Shown here: positions 10,353 to 19,201 of the stretch, piece by piece
Position numbering within the stretch: the stretch's first letter is position 1
Layout of the letters: each line of letters opens with the position of its first letter
Assembly (NCBI RefSeq): GCF_023380205.1
Contig: NZ_CP093361.1
Location: 434,001 to 498,000 of the forward strand
From: Nicoliella spurrieriana
GTDB taxonomy: Bacteria > Bacillota > Bacilli > Lactobacillales > Lactobacillaceae
Length of the DNA: 64,000 nt
Direction: 5' to 3'
The notes under the pieces: generated by a model
What the model was told of the DNA's origin: nothing
Seen by the model: only the letters and a program-made list of their open reading frames with translations
Database searches by the model: none
Made by a program: the position numbers and the translations under genes

Positions 10353-10385
10353 GGGAGGTAGCGTTGCTCTAACGCGCTGACTATG
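10353..10385 (+). promoter_or_regulatory. htrA translation start with a hairpin between Shine-Dalgarno and ATG
   Basis: The Shine-Dalgarno sequence GGGAGG (10353-10358) is 24 nt from the ATG (10383), too far for normal initiation. A perfect 5-bp hairpin lies between them (GCGTT 10361-10365, AACGC 10371-10375, loop GCTCT). Folding it would leave an effective spacing of about 9 nt. No better start codon lies closer. Confidence 0.5.
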
Positions 10386-11639
10386 AAAACATCTCTACTA
10401 TTTAAAGTCGGTTTGACTTCTCTAGTAGCGGGATTGCTTGGTGGTGGGATTGCGTATGGTGGAATCTCATATTTCCAAAATGATAATCCAATCACTGGAG
10501 AAGTTGCCGCACCCACTGGCTCGAATGCCGGTGGAACGACTAGCAGTAGTAACTTAAAGGTAAACGTGCAGACCCAAGCTGAAAAGGCATTTAAGGATGT
10601 TAAAAATTCGGTAGTATCCGTTATTAATTTACAGCGGGTCAGTTCATCACAGGATTCATTTGCTTCTCTATTTGGTTCAGGTGGGACTGCTGGTAAATCT
10701 AGTTTGCAAACCACCAGTGAAGGATCAGGAGTAATCTACAAAACAAGTGGTGACACGGCTTATATCGTTACCAATAACCACGTGGTCTCTGGCTCAAACG
10801 CTTTACAAGTATTATTAAGCAACGGACAAAAAATGGAGGCTAAGATTGTTGGACGGGATTCCGTTACCGACTTAGCCGTAATTAAGATTAGTTCTAGTAA
10901 GGTGACCCAGGTCGCTTCCTTTGGCGATTCAGATAACATTAAGGTAGGGGAGACCGCCCTTGCCATTGGTTCGCCATTAGGGACGAACTACGCATCTTCG
11001 CTAACTCAGGGAATTATTTCGGCTAAAAATCGGCAGGTGCCACTGACTACCGAAAGTGGCCAGACGACTGGGAACTATGCATCCGTAATTCAAACCGATG
11101 CCGCAATTAATCCCGGAAATTCTGGTGGTCCGTTGATTAACCTGGCTGGACAAGTAATTGGCATTAACTCCATGAAGCTATCTTCTGATACTTCCGGAAC
11201 TAGCGTGGAGGGAATTGGATTTGCAATTCCTAGTAATGAAGTGATTAAGATTATTAATCAATTAATTAAGAGTGGTAAGATTGTACGCCCTGCATTGGGA
11301 ATTGAATACGTTGATTTAGCTAACGTTTCAAGCAATGATCGCAAGTCAGTATTGAAGTTACCTGATAACGTGACCACGGGGGCAGTAGTAATGTCAGTTA
11401 ATTCTAATTCTCCCGCAAGTAACGCTGGATTAAAGAAGTATGATGTAATTACTGAATTGGGTGGCAAGAAGATTACCAACCAAGACCAAATCAGAAATAT
11501 TCTTTACACTTATAAGTTGGGTGACACGGTTTCATTAACTTACTACCGTGGTGAAGATAAGAAGACGACAAAGGTTAAATTAACTGAGGAATCATCACAG
11601 TTAAAGGTTAACAGTAGTAGCGAAAGTTCTAATAAGTAA
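10383..11639 (+). CDS. htrA: Membrane-anchored serine protease HtrA (DegP-like)
   Basis: A 418-residue protease. An N-terminal membrane helix (~8-28) is followed by a Ser/Thr-rich linker, then a trypsin-like domain with catalytic H133 (TNNHVV), D163 (DLAVIKI) and S247 (NPGNSGGPL), and one PDZ domain (~300-395). It degrades misfolded exported proteins at the outer face of the membrane. It lies 100 nt after walJ, as is usual in lactobacilli, with its own leader. Confidence 0.96.
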   Translation: MKTSLLFKVGLTSLVAGLLGGGIAYGGISYFQNDNPITGEVAAPTGSNAGGTTSSSNLKVNVQTQAEKAFKDVKNSVVSVINLQRVSSSQDSFASLFGSGGTAGKSSLQTTSEGSGVIYKTSGDTAYIVTNNHVVSGSNALQVLLSNGQKMEAKIVGRDSVTDLAVIKISSSKVTQVASFGDSDNIKVGETALAIGSPLGTNYASSLTQGIISAKNRQVPLTTESGQTTGNYASVIQTDAAINPGNSGGPLINLAGQVIGINSMKLSSDTSGTSVEGIGFAIPSNEVIKIINQLIKSGKIVRPALGIEYVDLANVSSNDRKSVLKLPDNVTTGAVVMSVNSNSPASNAGLKKYDVITELGGKKITNQDQIRNILYTYKLGDTVSLTYYRGEDKKTTKVKLTEESSQLKVNSSSESSNK

Positions 11640-11661
11640 TAATGTTTCACGTGTAACAATT

Positions 11662-11698
11662 AAAAGCCATTCCTAATTAAATTAGGAACGGCTTTTTT
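11662..11698. terminator. Bidirectional terminator between htrA and the MetQ-like gene
   Basis: A hairpin with A- and T-tracts on both sides (AAAAGCC...GGCTTTTTT) and inner arms TTCCTAATT/AATTAGGAA separates two convergent genes. Confidence 0.9.
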
Positions 11699-12497
11699 AC
11701 CATTGTGGATTAATATCTTGGCTTGAGATTGTTTTTAGGTCCTTTTGATTGGTAGTGGTTTGAAACGCTCGAACAATTTTACGATAAATTGCTTTGTGGC
11801 GATCCTTTTGATTTACCACAATCACGTTAATATTACGCTTATCCCTTAATTCCCTTGTGTTTTCAGAATAAAGGGCGCGTTTGGGATTGAGGTGTTCAGC
11901 ACTTGCAAAATTATCATTAACGACCCCAATGGTAGCATCGCTCATATCACGAACCGTCTGGGAGGCATCAACCGTGAAGAAGCGGAATTTATGACGATTT
12001 TTAATCACATCACTAACCTGTGGGACCTTAGCATGATTTAGTTTTAAGACCCCAGCAGATTGAAGTAATCTTAATGCCCGCGCTTTATTCGCATCGTCAT
12101 TGGGGAGGACAATGGTATCACCTTGTTTTAATTGCTTTAACTCATTGATTTTTCGTGAATAGATTCGCATCGGAGCACTATATGTTTTCCCAATCGCAAC
12201 CAAATTACCATGATTTGTATGGTTCCATGCATGTAAAAACGCCTGGCTTTGAAATGAATTGATGTTAATTTCATTATTGAAGAGGGAATTATTAGGTTGC
12301 CCATATGAATTGAACTGGGTTAGTTCTAAATCGATTCCCTGGCGTCTTAACTTATTAACGGTCGGTTGCCAAAGCTTAACATCCGTATCAATGATCCCAA
12401 TTTTTATCAAAGTGGGCCTTTTATGACACCCAGCTAAGCCAATGGTAACAATTATAAATATGGTTAGCATCATAATAATTTTGCTGGTGTGTTTCAA
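11697..12497 (-). CDS. MetQ/NlpA-like substrate-binding lipoprotein
   Basis: An NlpA-family binding protein, probably for methionine or a related amino acid. The start chosen is TTG at 12497. The ribosome binding site GAGGGGGA lies directly before it, and this start gives a compact lipoprotein signal peptide ending at LAGC. The upstream ATG at 12515 would put the ribosome binding site inside the gene. The mature domain has family features such as a KIGIIDTD-like first strand, INSFQSQAFLHAW and TIVLPNDDANKARALRLLQ. There are no MetN or MetI genes nearby, so it must work with a transporter encoded elsewhere or as an orphan. Confidence 0.8.
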   Translation of the reverse strand: MKHTSKIIMMLTIFIIVTIGLAGCHKRPTLIKIGIIDTDVKLWQPTVNKLRRQGIDLELTQFNSYGQPNNSLFNNEININSFQSQAFLHAWNHTNHGNLVAIGKTYSAPMRIYSRKINELKQLKQGDTIVLPNDDANKARALRLLQSAGVLKLNHAKVPQVSDVIKNRHKFRFFTVDASQTVRDMSDATIGVVNDNFASAEHLNPKRALYSENTRELRDKRNINVIVVNQKDRHKAIYRKIVRAFQTTTNQKDLKTISSQDINPQW

Positions 12498-12634
12498 AGC
12501 ATCCCCCTCAATCATTTAACAATTAATAATTACATTTTAACATGAAATGAACTAGAATATTGACAAATATTTTTAATCATGTATACTTAATGTAACGTTT
12601 TATAACATAAAGCGAAATAAGGAGATGCATTTTG

Positions 12635-14002
12635 ATGCGAATTGAAAAAGACTGTGTTGGTGAAATGGAAGTACCTGATGATGCTTTATATGGGATTCAT
12701 GCGTTACGAGCAGTGGGTAATTTCCCTATTACTAAGGAAAGAACGAATCATTTACTAATTCAAAGTTACATCGAAATCAAAAAAGCAGCAGCACAAATTA
12801 ATGCGAATGCAGGAACGTTAGATCGTGCTAAGGCATCAGCAATCGTTGATGCATGTGATAAGTTATTACATGACGATGATCAATCAGCATTTATCGTACC
12901 CGCAATTCAAGGTGGGGCAGGAACTTCCACTAATATGAACACCAATGAGGTTGTGGCTAACGTGGCAATGCGTCTCCACCCAGAGGTTAAAATTCATCCA
13001 AATGATGATGTTAACCAGAGTCAATCCACTAATGATACCTATCCAACTGCAGGTAAAATGGCAATGTTGAAGTTAATAACGCCACTATGTGAACAGGTGC
13101 AAAGATTAGTTAAACAATTTAAAAAGCTTAGCGATGAATATCAAAATACAATTAAAGTGGGACGCACCCAATTACAGGATGCCGTTCCTACAACCTACGG
13201 AAAGAGTTTTCATGCCTATGCGACCCTCTTTGGTCGGGATTTAAAACGGATTAATTCAGCAATTAATGAATTAAAGACCGTTAGTATGGGCGGCACGGCG
13301 ATTGGCACCGGGATCAATGCTTCTAAATACTACCAAGAGCACATTGTGGATGCAATTAATGTGGTTTCGGGACTGAATTTAGCACCTGATACCGACTTGA
13401 TTGATGCGATTCAAAATAGTGACCACTTCATTACCTTCTCAGGAGTGTTAAAGACATTGGCACTCGATCTATCTAAGGTTAGCAACGATTTTCGGTTACT
13501 AGGGAGTGGTCCTAAAGCGGGCTTAAATGAACTAGCGCTTCCGAAACGGCAAGCTGGTTCATCAATTATGCCAGATAAAATCAACCCAGTGATTCCAGAA
13601 GTGGTTAACCAAGTCGCTTTTGAAGTAGCAGGTTTCGATACCACGGTTTCAATGGCTGCTGAAGCGGGTCAACTAGAGCTGAACGCTTTTGAGCCCATTA
13701 TGTTTAAGAGCATTTTAACTGGTGAGGAACACTTGACGATGGCGGTTAAGACGTTTGTTGATAACTGTCTGAACGGTTTAAAGGTAAATGTCGAACAGTG
13801 TGCTGAAAACGTTGATAATTCAGCGGTTACTGCTACTGTTTTGAGCCCTAAGATCGGATATGAAAAGACCACGAAGCTAATTAAGAAGAGTCTTTCTGAA
13901 AATGAATCCGTTAAAAAGGTTGCTATCGAAGACCACCTATTGCCAATTGATGAAATCGACCATCTCTTTTCACCAGCAGTATTAACGAATGATGAAAAGT
14001 AA
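12635..14002 (+). CDS. aspA: Aspartate ammonia-lyase
   Basis: A member of the aspartase/fumarase superfamily, ~455 residues. The N-terminus MRIEKDCVGEMEVPDDALYGIHALRA and the GGAGTSTNMNTNEV segment are aspartase-like. The superfamily signature is GSSIMPDKINPVIPE (aspartases usually have an A or G where D is here). It converts L-aspartate to fumarate and ammonium. The start is the ATG at 12635, which matches the family N-terminus; a TTG one codon earlier is also possible. It follows an AAGGAGA ribosome binding site. Fumarase is a less likely alternative. Confidence 0.9.
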   Translation: MRIEKDCVGEMEVPDDALYGIHALRAVGNFPITKERTNHLLIQSYIEIKKAAAQINANAGTLDRAKASAIVDACDKLLHDDDQSAFIVPAIQGGAGTSTNMNTNEVVANVAMRLHPEVKIHPNDDVNQSQSTNDTYPTAGKMAMLKLITPLCEQVQRLVKQFKKLSDEYQNTIKVGRTQLQDAVPTTYGKSFHAYATLFGRDLKRINSAINELKTVSMGGTAIGTGINASKYYQEHIVDAINVVSGLNLAPDTDLIDAIQNSDHFITFSGVLKTLALDLSKVSNDFRLLGSGPKAGLNELALPKRQAGSSIMPDKINPVIPEVVNQVAFEVAGFDTTVSMAAEAGQLELNAFEPIMFKSILTGEEHLTMAVKTFVDNCLNGLKVNVEQCAENVDNSAVTATVLSPKIGYEKTTKLIKKSLSENESVKKVAIEDHLLPIDEIDHLFSPAVLTNDEK

Positions 14003-14019
14003 CCTAAAATAAATCCATC

Positions 14020-14051
14020 AAAAGCTTGATCAGATTTGATCAAGCTTTTTT
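14020..14051 (+). terminator. Terminator after aspA
   Basis: AAAAGCTTGATCA pairs with TGATCAAGCTTTTTT around a 4-nt loop and ends in a T-run. Confidence 0.92.
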
Positions 14052-14092
14052 GTTGGCTAAATATTCATTCCTTAAATGGGTTTCACATTGTT

Positions 14093-14350
14093 TGTGAAAA
14101 ACATTTTATTGTGAATTTAAATATGCTAGTATCAATAGAGAAGTTAGATTGATTGGATTGTGAAATAGCAAAGTGTAAATAGTGAAACAATCGTGTTACT
14201 CATTGTTAATATCACTAATATTCAATTATTCACATATTGATGATAATCACTTGATCAAAATCAATATGTGGAATGGTTTTTAGTTAAAAACACAAAATAT
14301 AGTGGAGTTATCCACAAGTTATCCACAGGTTTTTCAAAAACTGTGGATAA
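14093..14350. promoter_or_regulatory. DnaA-box cluster upstream of rlmH
   Basis: This 370-nt AT-rich gap holds three perfect TTATCCACA boxes: 14308-14316 and 14319-14327 on the plus strand, and 14342-14350 on the minus strand. It also holds TTATTCACA at 14226-14234 and a TTWTNCACA match on the minus strand at 14093-14101. The three perfect boxes lie within 43 bp, directly before the rlmH ribosome binding site. Either DnaA regulates rlmH, or this is a DnaA-binding or origin-like locus. dnaA itself is not in the window. Confidence 0.75.
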
Positions 14351-14371
14351 CTAGGGGGAAAATGCATAAAA

Positions 14372-14851
14372 ATGAACATAAAATTAGTCGTAGTGGGTAA
14401 ATTAAAGGAAAAATATTTTAAAGCGGGCATTGCAGAGTATGCAAAACGACTATCACGATTCTGTAAATTCAAGATCGTTGAAGTGCCTGATGAACAAGCT
14501 CCTGAGTCCCTAAGCCAAGCTCAAATGGATGTGGTAATGCAAAAGGAGGGCGAACGCATTTTAAGTAAGATTAATGACCGGGAGTACGTATTTGCGTTAG
14601 CAATCTTAGGAACGGAACGTTCATCTGAGGAATTTGCAAAGGAAATTGATCAATTGGCAACCTATGGGCATTCCGATATCACCTTTGTAATCGGTGGATC
14701 GTTAGGATTAACGGATGCGGTGTTAAAGCGCGCTAATACCCAAATTTCATTCGGTCGGTTTACATTACCACATCAATTGATGCGGTTAGTTTTGACCGAG
14801 CAAATCTACCGGGCATTCATGATTAATGCGGGGTCCCCGTACCATAAATAG
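14372..14851 (+). CDS. rlmH: 23S rRNA (pseudouridine-1915-N3)-methyltransferase RlmH
   Basis: A 159-residue SPOUT methyltransferase of exactly the family length. It has the typical [15 protein letters not shown] start, the AdoMet-binding knot with [13 protein letters not shown], and the C-terminal [20 protein letters not shown] ending in SPYHK. It methylates pseudouridine 1915 in helix 69 of 23S rRNA. The GGGGGAA ribosome binding site is somewhat distant (~12 nt). It lies downstream of the DnaA-box cluster. Confidence 0.97.
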   Translation: MNIKLVVVGKLKEKYFKAGIAEYAKRLSRFCKFKIVEVPDEQAPESLSQAQMDVVMQKEGERILSKINDREYVFALAILGTERSSEEFAKEIDQLATYGHSDITFVIGGSLGLTDAVLKRANTQISFGRFTLPHQLMRLVLTEQIYRAFMINAGSPYHK

Positions 14852-14896
14852 TCGATTAGGATTATAATTGAAGCAACAATCAAAGGGGTGGATTGA

Positions 14897-15817
14897 ATGG
14901 CTAGAAAAATCGGGATAATTGGATTAGGACACGTTGGTTCAACGGTTGCCCATCAAATTATTGTTTCGGGCTTGGTTGATGATTTAGTGTTAATTGATGC
15001 TAATGAAGAAAAACTGCAGGCTGATGGGTTAGACTACTTACAAGCAATGCCCAATTTGGCAACGAAAACGAACATCATCATGAATGATTATGATGCACTC
15101 CGTAACGCTGATATCATTATTTCTGCGTTGGGGAACATTGGATTGGAAGAAGATGGGAATCGATTTGCTGAAATGGTTTTTAATATCAAACAGGTTAAGC
15201 AGGTCAGTGCCAAATTAAAGGCACTGCATTATCCAGGCGTTTTAATTGTGATTACGAACCCGTGTGACGTGATTACACAAGTCTATCAACAGTTTACTGG
15301 GTTTGATAAACACCGGGTATTCGGCACTGGAACGATGTTAGATTCTGCACGAATGAAGACGATCGTCGGCAAGGAGTTTAACGTTGATCCGCGCTCCGTG
15401 AATGGTTTTAACCTTGGTGAGCACGGTAATTCGCAATTTACTGCCTGGTCCACCGTTTCCGTTCGGGGCCATTCAATGTTTGAGTTAAACCAGGATGGCC
15501 ATCTTGATTTGGATGCGTTATCTAAACAGTCGGTCGTTGATGGGGATAAGGTCTTCTTTGGTAAAAAGTACACTAACTACGCGATTGCCGCTGCTGCGAC
15601 CCGGTTAGCCACGATTGTGCTTAATGACGGCAATACGGAAGTGGTGGTATCGAACTACCGTCCTGATTTTAATAACTACATGTCTTATCCGGTGATTGTG
15701 GGACGGCATGGAATTATTGAAGACGTGCCAATTGATTTGACGGATGATGAACACGCTAAATTAGCCAAATCAGCCAAATTCATTAGTGATAACTTTAATC
15801 AATTTAAAGATGAATAA
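14897..15817 (+). CDS. L-2-hydroxyisocaproate dehydrogenase (lactate dehydrogenase family)
   Basis: A 306-residue NAD-dependent L-2-hydroxyacid dehydrogenase. The Rossmann motif GLGHVGSTVAH starts at residue 9. The substrate arginine lies in TGTMLDSARM, and the catalytic His lies in NLGEHGNSQF. The start MARKIGIIGLGHVG, VISTLGNI-like IISALGNIGL and the DLDPRSV-like VDPRSVNGFNLGEHG follow the L-HicDH subfamily rather than classical L-LDH. It reduces branched-chain 2-keto acids to hydroxy acids, an end step of amino-acid catabolism that reoxidises NADH. Confidence 0.9.
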   Translation: MARKIGIIGLGHVGSTVAHQIIVSGLVDDLVLIDANEEKLQADGLDYLQAMPNLATKTNIIMNDYDALRNADIIISALGNIGLEEDGNRFAEMVFNIKQVKQVSAKLKALHYPGVLIVITNPCDVITQVYQQFTGFDKHRVFGTGTMLDSARMKTIVGKEFNVDPRSVNGFNLGEHGNSQFTAWSTVSVRGHSMFELNQDGHLDLDALSKQSVVDGDKVFFGKKYTNYAIAAAATRLATIVLNDGNTEVVVSNYRPDFNNYMSYPVIVGRHGIIEDVPIDLTDDEHAKLAKSAKFISDNFNQFKDE

Positions 15818-15854
15818 AAAATCGTCATCAGCTAAATTGCTGATGACGATTTTT
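15816..15854. terminator. Bidirectional terminator
   Basis: AAAAATCGTCATCAGC and GCTGATGACGATTTTT form a perfect stem between the convergent dehydrogenase and oppA genes. Confidence 0.93.
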
Positions 15855-15862
15855 AGTTTAGA

Positions 15863-17494
15863 TTAATCTACATAGGCCTTTGAAAAGTCCCAGATGGGGC
15901 CGTTCGGGAAGTACTGAATGCCCTTGATATTGGACTTGATTACTTCAGGTAGGCTTGATTGGTAGAGCGGAATGACTGCTTGATCGTTCATCATGATCTT
16001 TTCAGCCTTAACTAGATCGTCCCACCGCTTAGCAGGATCATTTGCATCTTGATCCTTGGAACGGTTTACTAATTCATCATATTGACGATTGTTCCACTTA
16101 GAAGTGTTAATCGGGTTGTTAGATAACTTTGTTTGTAGTGGTGAAATTGGGTCGGTGATTGATGGGTTCCAACCAGAGACACTAATTTGATATTGAGACT
16201 TGAGGGTCAATCCAGTGACGGTAGTGTGCGGAAGTAATTGATTGGAAACTTTCAAACCAGGAAGTTTTTGTAATTGACTTTGGAGAAATTCATTCAATTG
16301 CTTGTTAGTATCATCATCACTATTTAAGATTGAAACGTTGACCTGCTTCAAGCCAGTTTCTTTAAGGCCTTCACTCCATAGTTGCTTAGCCTTTTTCAGG
16401 TTATAACTAACCGCATCCGGAACGTAAGCGGCATCGGCAAAGTCTTGGCCATTCCGTGAGGCAAGGTGTTGTTGAACGAAGCCCTTAGCTGGTAGGGACC
16501 CGTTACCGAGGAGGTCGTTAACCAGTTGATTTCTGTCGATGGCAAGCGAGAGCGCCCGTCTGATCTTCCAGTTTTTAAGTGCCGGCACTTTCTTTTGGTT
16601 CAGTGAAAGGTAGTTCATGGAAAGGGTGCTCCGCTTGATTAGTTGGTTACTGTTTTTGAAGTTCTTAACCTGTTGTTTGCCAGATAGTTGTAGTTCATCT
16701 AACTTACCGGTTTGATATTGATTTAAGCCGGTCTGAGGATCCTTAACCACGTGGTAATTGATGTTATTCAACTTCGTAGCGTTAGCATCCCAGTAGTACG
16801 GATTCTTTTTGAGCGTCCACTTATCATTGCTACCGCTCCAGTTCGTGACCGTGAACGGACCGTTAGAAACAATCTTTTTACTAGAGGTCCCGTAACTGGA
16901 GCCGTATTTCTTAACTGCCGCTTCGCTTTGGGCATAGAAAATCGGGAGCGTCACTAGTGTCTTAAAGTAAACCTGGGGTTTTACTAGGTGAACGACTAAC
17001 TTGTACTTGCCTTCAGCTTTCACGCCCAATGTTGATAATTTAGCGTTCTTTTGAACTTGATCGTATCCCTGAATATTACCAAGGTAGTAGCCCATTTGTG
17101 AGGCGGTCTTAGGGTTCGCACTTCTTTGGACCCCGTAAACGAAGTCCTGAGCGGTCAATGGCTTACCATTATTCCACTTTGAATGCCTTAGGTTAAACGT
17201 ATACGTCTTCCCATCCTTTGAAACGGAGTAACTTTTAGCAATTCCAGGTGCAACCTTGTTTTCACCAGCAAGGACCAATAGTCCTTGATTACTATTGTAA
17301 AGGGTTTGATCACTGACCTGATCAACAGCTTTGGATGGATCGAGGCTGGCAATTGATGCTGGGCTCATCCAGTTCAGCGTCTTTTTAGAGCTGGAATCAG
17401 ATGCGCCCTTATTGTTGCCACATCCAGCAAGCACCAATGCCGCAATTGCAGCGGTTAAGCCAATTTTACTGATTTTCTTTAAACTAGTTGCCAT
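15863..17494 (-). CDS. Oligopeptide ABC transporter substrate-binding lipoprotein (OppA-like)
   Basis: An extracellular solute-binding protein family 5 lipoprotein, 543 residues. The signal peptide ends at a LVLAGC lipobox, and Cys is followed by an Asn/Ser-rich linker. The start is the ATG at 17494 (GGAGTG ribosome binding site). A longer in-frame start at 17533 would add a tail and run into the upstream terminator. Family segments include WNNGKPLTAQDFVYG, the SNGPFTVTNW strand and RRALSLAIDRNQLV. It captures peptides outside the cell. No permease or ATPase genes are adjacent, so it must share an Opp system encoded elsewhere. Confidence 0.92.
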   Translation of the reverse strand: MATSLKKISKIGLTAAIAALVLAGCGNNKGASDSSSKKTLNWMSPASIASLDPSKAVDQVSDQTLYNSNQGLLVLAGENKVAPGIAKSYSVSKDGKTYTFNLRHSKWNNGKPLTAQDFVYGVQRSANPKTASQMGYYLGNIQGYDQVQKNAKLSTLGVKAEGKYKLVVHLVKPQVYFKTLVTLPIFYAQSEAAVKKYGSSYGTSSKKIVSNGPFTVTNWSGSNDKWTLKKNPYYWDANATKLNNINYHVVKDPQTGLNQYQTGKLDELQLSGKQQVKNFKNSNQLIKRSTLSMNYLSLNQKKVPALKNWKIRRALSLAIDRNQLVNDLLGNGSLPAKGFVQQHLASRNGQDFADAAYVPDAVSYNLKKAKQLWSEGLKETGLKQVNVSILNSDDDTNKQLNEFLQSQLQKLPGLKVSNQLLPHTTVTGLTLKSQYQISVSGWNPSITDPISPLQTKLSNNPINTSKWNNRQYDELVNRSKDQDANDPAKRWDDLVKAEKIMMNDQAVIPLYQSSLPEVIKSNIKGIQYFPNGPIWDFSKAYVD

Positions 17495-17534
17495 AAAATG
17501 TTCACTCCAATATTTCAAAATAGATTTAATCAAA

Positions 17535-17582
17535 CAAAAAGGGGTCCCGCCGAATGTCTTGCGACATCCGACGGAACCCCTC
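17535..17582 (-). terminator. Strong terminator after the 30-residue microgene and before oppA
   Basis: On the minus strand AGGGGTtCCGtCG...CGgCGGgACCCCT forms a long GC-rich stem with a GCAA tetraloop, followed by TTTTTG. It lies between the microgene stop (17635) and the oppA start (17494). It therefore either ends the microgene transcript or attenuates oppA. Confidence 0.88.
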
Positions 17583-17634
17583 TAAATTCTTTTTATTGTC
17601 CGAATCGATAAGTGTGTTCAACTAATCAACCTAA

Positions 17635-17727
17635 CTAGCACAAAAAGATTTTAGAAACATTGCTACCGTCAATGTCGACTAAAATTGAACACATACAAAA
17701 TTCAGTTTTGGCAAAAGCAAATGACAT
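17635..17727 (-). CDS. Self-contained 30-residue Cys-containing microgene
   Basis: ATG at 17727 follows an excellent ribosome binding site (GGAGGAAACG) and runs 30 codons to TAG. The peptide starts MSFAFAKTEFCMCS and ends SKIFLC, with three Cys, no membrane helix and no signal peptide. It has its own promoter (TTGCCT at 17791-17786, 17-nt spacer, TATATT at 17768-17763) and a strong terminator (17582-17535), so it looks like a complete small gene. It could be a leader peptide controlling oppA by attenuation or a free small protein. I do not recognise it. Confidence 0.55.
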   Translation of the reverse strand: MSFAFAKTEFCMCSILVDIDGSNVSKIFLC

Positions 17728-17762
17728 AGCAACGTTTCCTCCGTTCGATTTAAATTAGTATT

Positions 17763-17791
17763 AATATATCATTAAAAATTAATTAAGGCAA
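17763..17791 (-). promoter_or_regulatory. Promoter of the microgene/oppA leader
   Basis: TTGCCT, a 17-nt spacer and TATATT preceded by TG (extended -10), on the minus strand. It sits between the stop of the flavoprotein pseudogene (17810) and the microgene. Confidence 0.6.
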
Positions 17792-17809
17792 TACCATTTT
17801 GTAATTAAA

Positions 17810-19150
17810 TTAAATTAAATTCTTCCATCCCTCATGCATAATGGATGGGAATAGTGGAGCCAATTGTTCGCGTTGTTCACGATTTAGCTTAAGCGCAATT
17901 GCTGGCAATACGCCGTTGATGAAATCCTCTGCTTCTTCGCTGACCTCAGTCGCACCCACTAAGTGATCATCTTGATCAAAGATTAGTGCTTGATCCGCAA
18001 TTTGGTCCTGGTTGATTTGTCTGAACCAGGCCCCGGTAACGTCACTTTCGACTAACTGATATTGATCCGGATGGGCCTTAGCAGTTTCCACAGAGACCCC
18101 CGCCTCCGCGATCCGTGGGGAAGTGAACGTAACCGTCGGCACTACGTATGGTTTCATATCCTGATCGGTATCACCCATGATGAAATGAGCAATGTAGTTA
18201 GAATGGTGGGTCGCAGTAGGGGTCAACTTAGGTTGATCAGTATTTGCAACGTCACCAGCAGCAAAAATATTTTCAACATTGGTCTGTAACTTGTTGTTTA
18301 CGGTAATTCCCCGATCGCTATATTGAATGCCCAATGCATCCAGTCCGTAGCCAGTGAGGTTCGGGTTCCTACCGGTTGCATCTAAAATCCAATCGGTTGC
18401 TAATTTTTGACCATCGCCATATTCAACGAATTGGTGATCGCCATCCTTTGTAAACGCACTGACTTGGGCATTGGGGATGAATCGAACGCCCCTGGTTTCA
18501 AGGTCAGCCATTACTTTTCGAACGTATGGTTCATGGAATTTGCGGAGGGCTCGATCACCATGCATCATTACGGTTACATCACTGCCAAAGGCATTTGCGA
18601 TTGTGGCAAATTCCATACTGATATAACCAGAGCCAATGATGGTCATCCGCTTTGGAAGCGGGGCCAAGTCTAAGAAGTCCTTGCTATCATGGGCCAATTC
18701 AGTGCCCGGAATCGAAAGTTGATTTGGGTGCAGTCCAGTGGCAATAACAAAATAATCGGCAGTGTACTTAGTGCCGTCAATATCTACGGTGTGGTCATCC
18801 ACCAACGTTGCCCAACCACGAATTACATCGATGCCGGCGTTAACGAAGCGTTTTTCCATGTTTTTATCGAGGGGCCGGATTACCTGGTGCTTGTGTTCCA
18901 TATTTGCGTCCCAGCTTAACTTTAAATTCCCCTGAGCAATTTTGCTGAGCCGTTCTTGGGTCCGTGCTAATTCAACGGCACCGTCTAAAACGACCTTGGC
19001 GTTACAAGCTCAGTTCGCGCAGGTCCCACCCACCCGGTTGGCTTCAATCTTAGCTACTTTATAGCCGTTTTGGACTAATAATCCAGCACCATCTGACGCA
19101 TGCCCGGCACCGATAAACATTACATCATAGTCGTATTTTGGATTCTTCAT
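17810..19150 (-). pseudogene. Glutathione-reductase-like flavoprotein disrupted by in-frame UGA in its redox motif
   Basis: A class I pyridine nucleotide-disulfide oxidoreductase, 447 codons from ATG at 19150 (GGGAGGAA ribosome binding site). The N-terminus has the FAD motif GAGHASDGAG. The redox motif reads GGTCAN-UGA-ACNAK: the two Cys of C-x4-C are present, but TGA (19012-19010) stands where the intact paralog at 21179 has Tyr. After the stop, the same frame runs unbroken for ~400 codons through the NAD motif GSGYISMEFA, the ATGRNP and FAAGDVANT segments and the dimer-domain PTVTFTSPRIAEAG. TGG to TGA (Trp) is the simplest explanation. Readthrough is not excluded. No frameshifts are present. 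Confidence 0.85.
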
Positions 19151-19176
19151 TTGAATTCCTCCCGGTTTCTGATTAT

Positions 19177-19201
19177 AAAAAAGGGCGCTCAAATGAGCGC
19201 C
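19177..19201 (-). terminator. Intrinsic-terminator hairpin in the 5' leader of the flavoprotein gene
   Basis: GGCGCTCA/TGAGCGCC with a 2-nt loop is followed by CTTTTTT on the minus strand. It lies between the promoter (TTGCAT 19301-19296, 16-nt spacer, TATAAT 19279-19274) and the ribosome binding site of the gene at 19150. This is the layout of an attenuator. Confidence 0.7.

Noticed and set aside
14897-15817. Classical L-lactate dehydrogenase
   Set aside because: The N-terminus, the ALGNIGL segment and the active-site surroundings follow L-2-hydroxyisocaproate dehydrogenase instead.
17810-19150. UGA in the flavoprotein as a selenocysteine codon
   Set aside because: Both Cys of the redox motif are present, the UGA stands at a variable aromatic position, and selenoproteins are not expected in lactic acid bacteria. 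A nonsense mutation is simpler.
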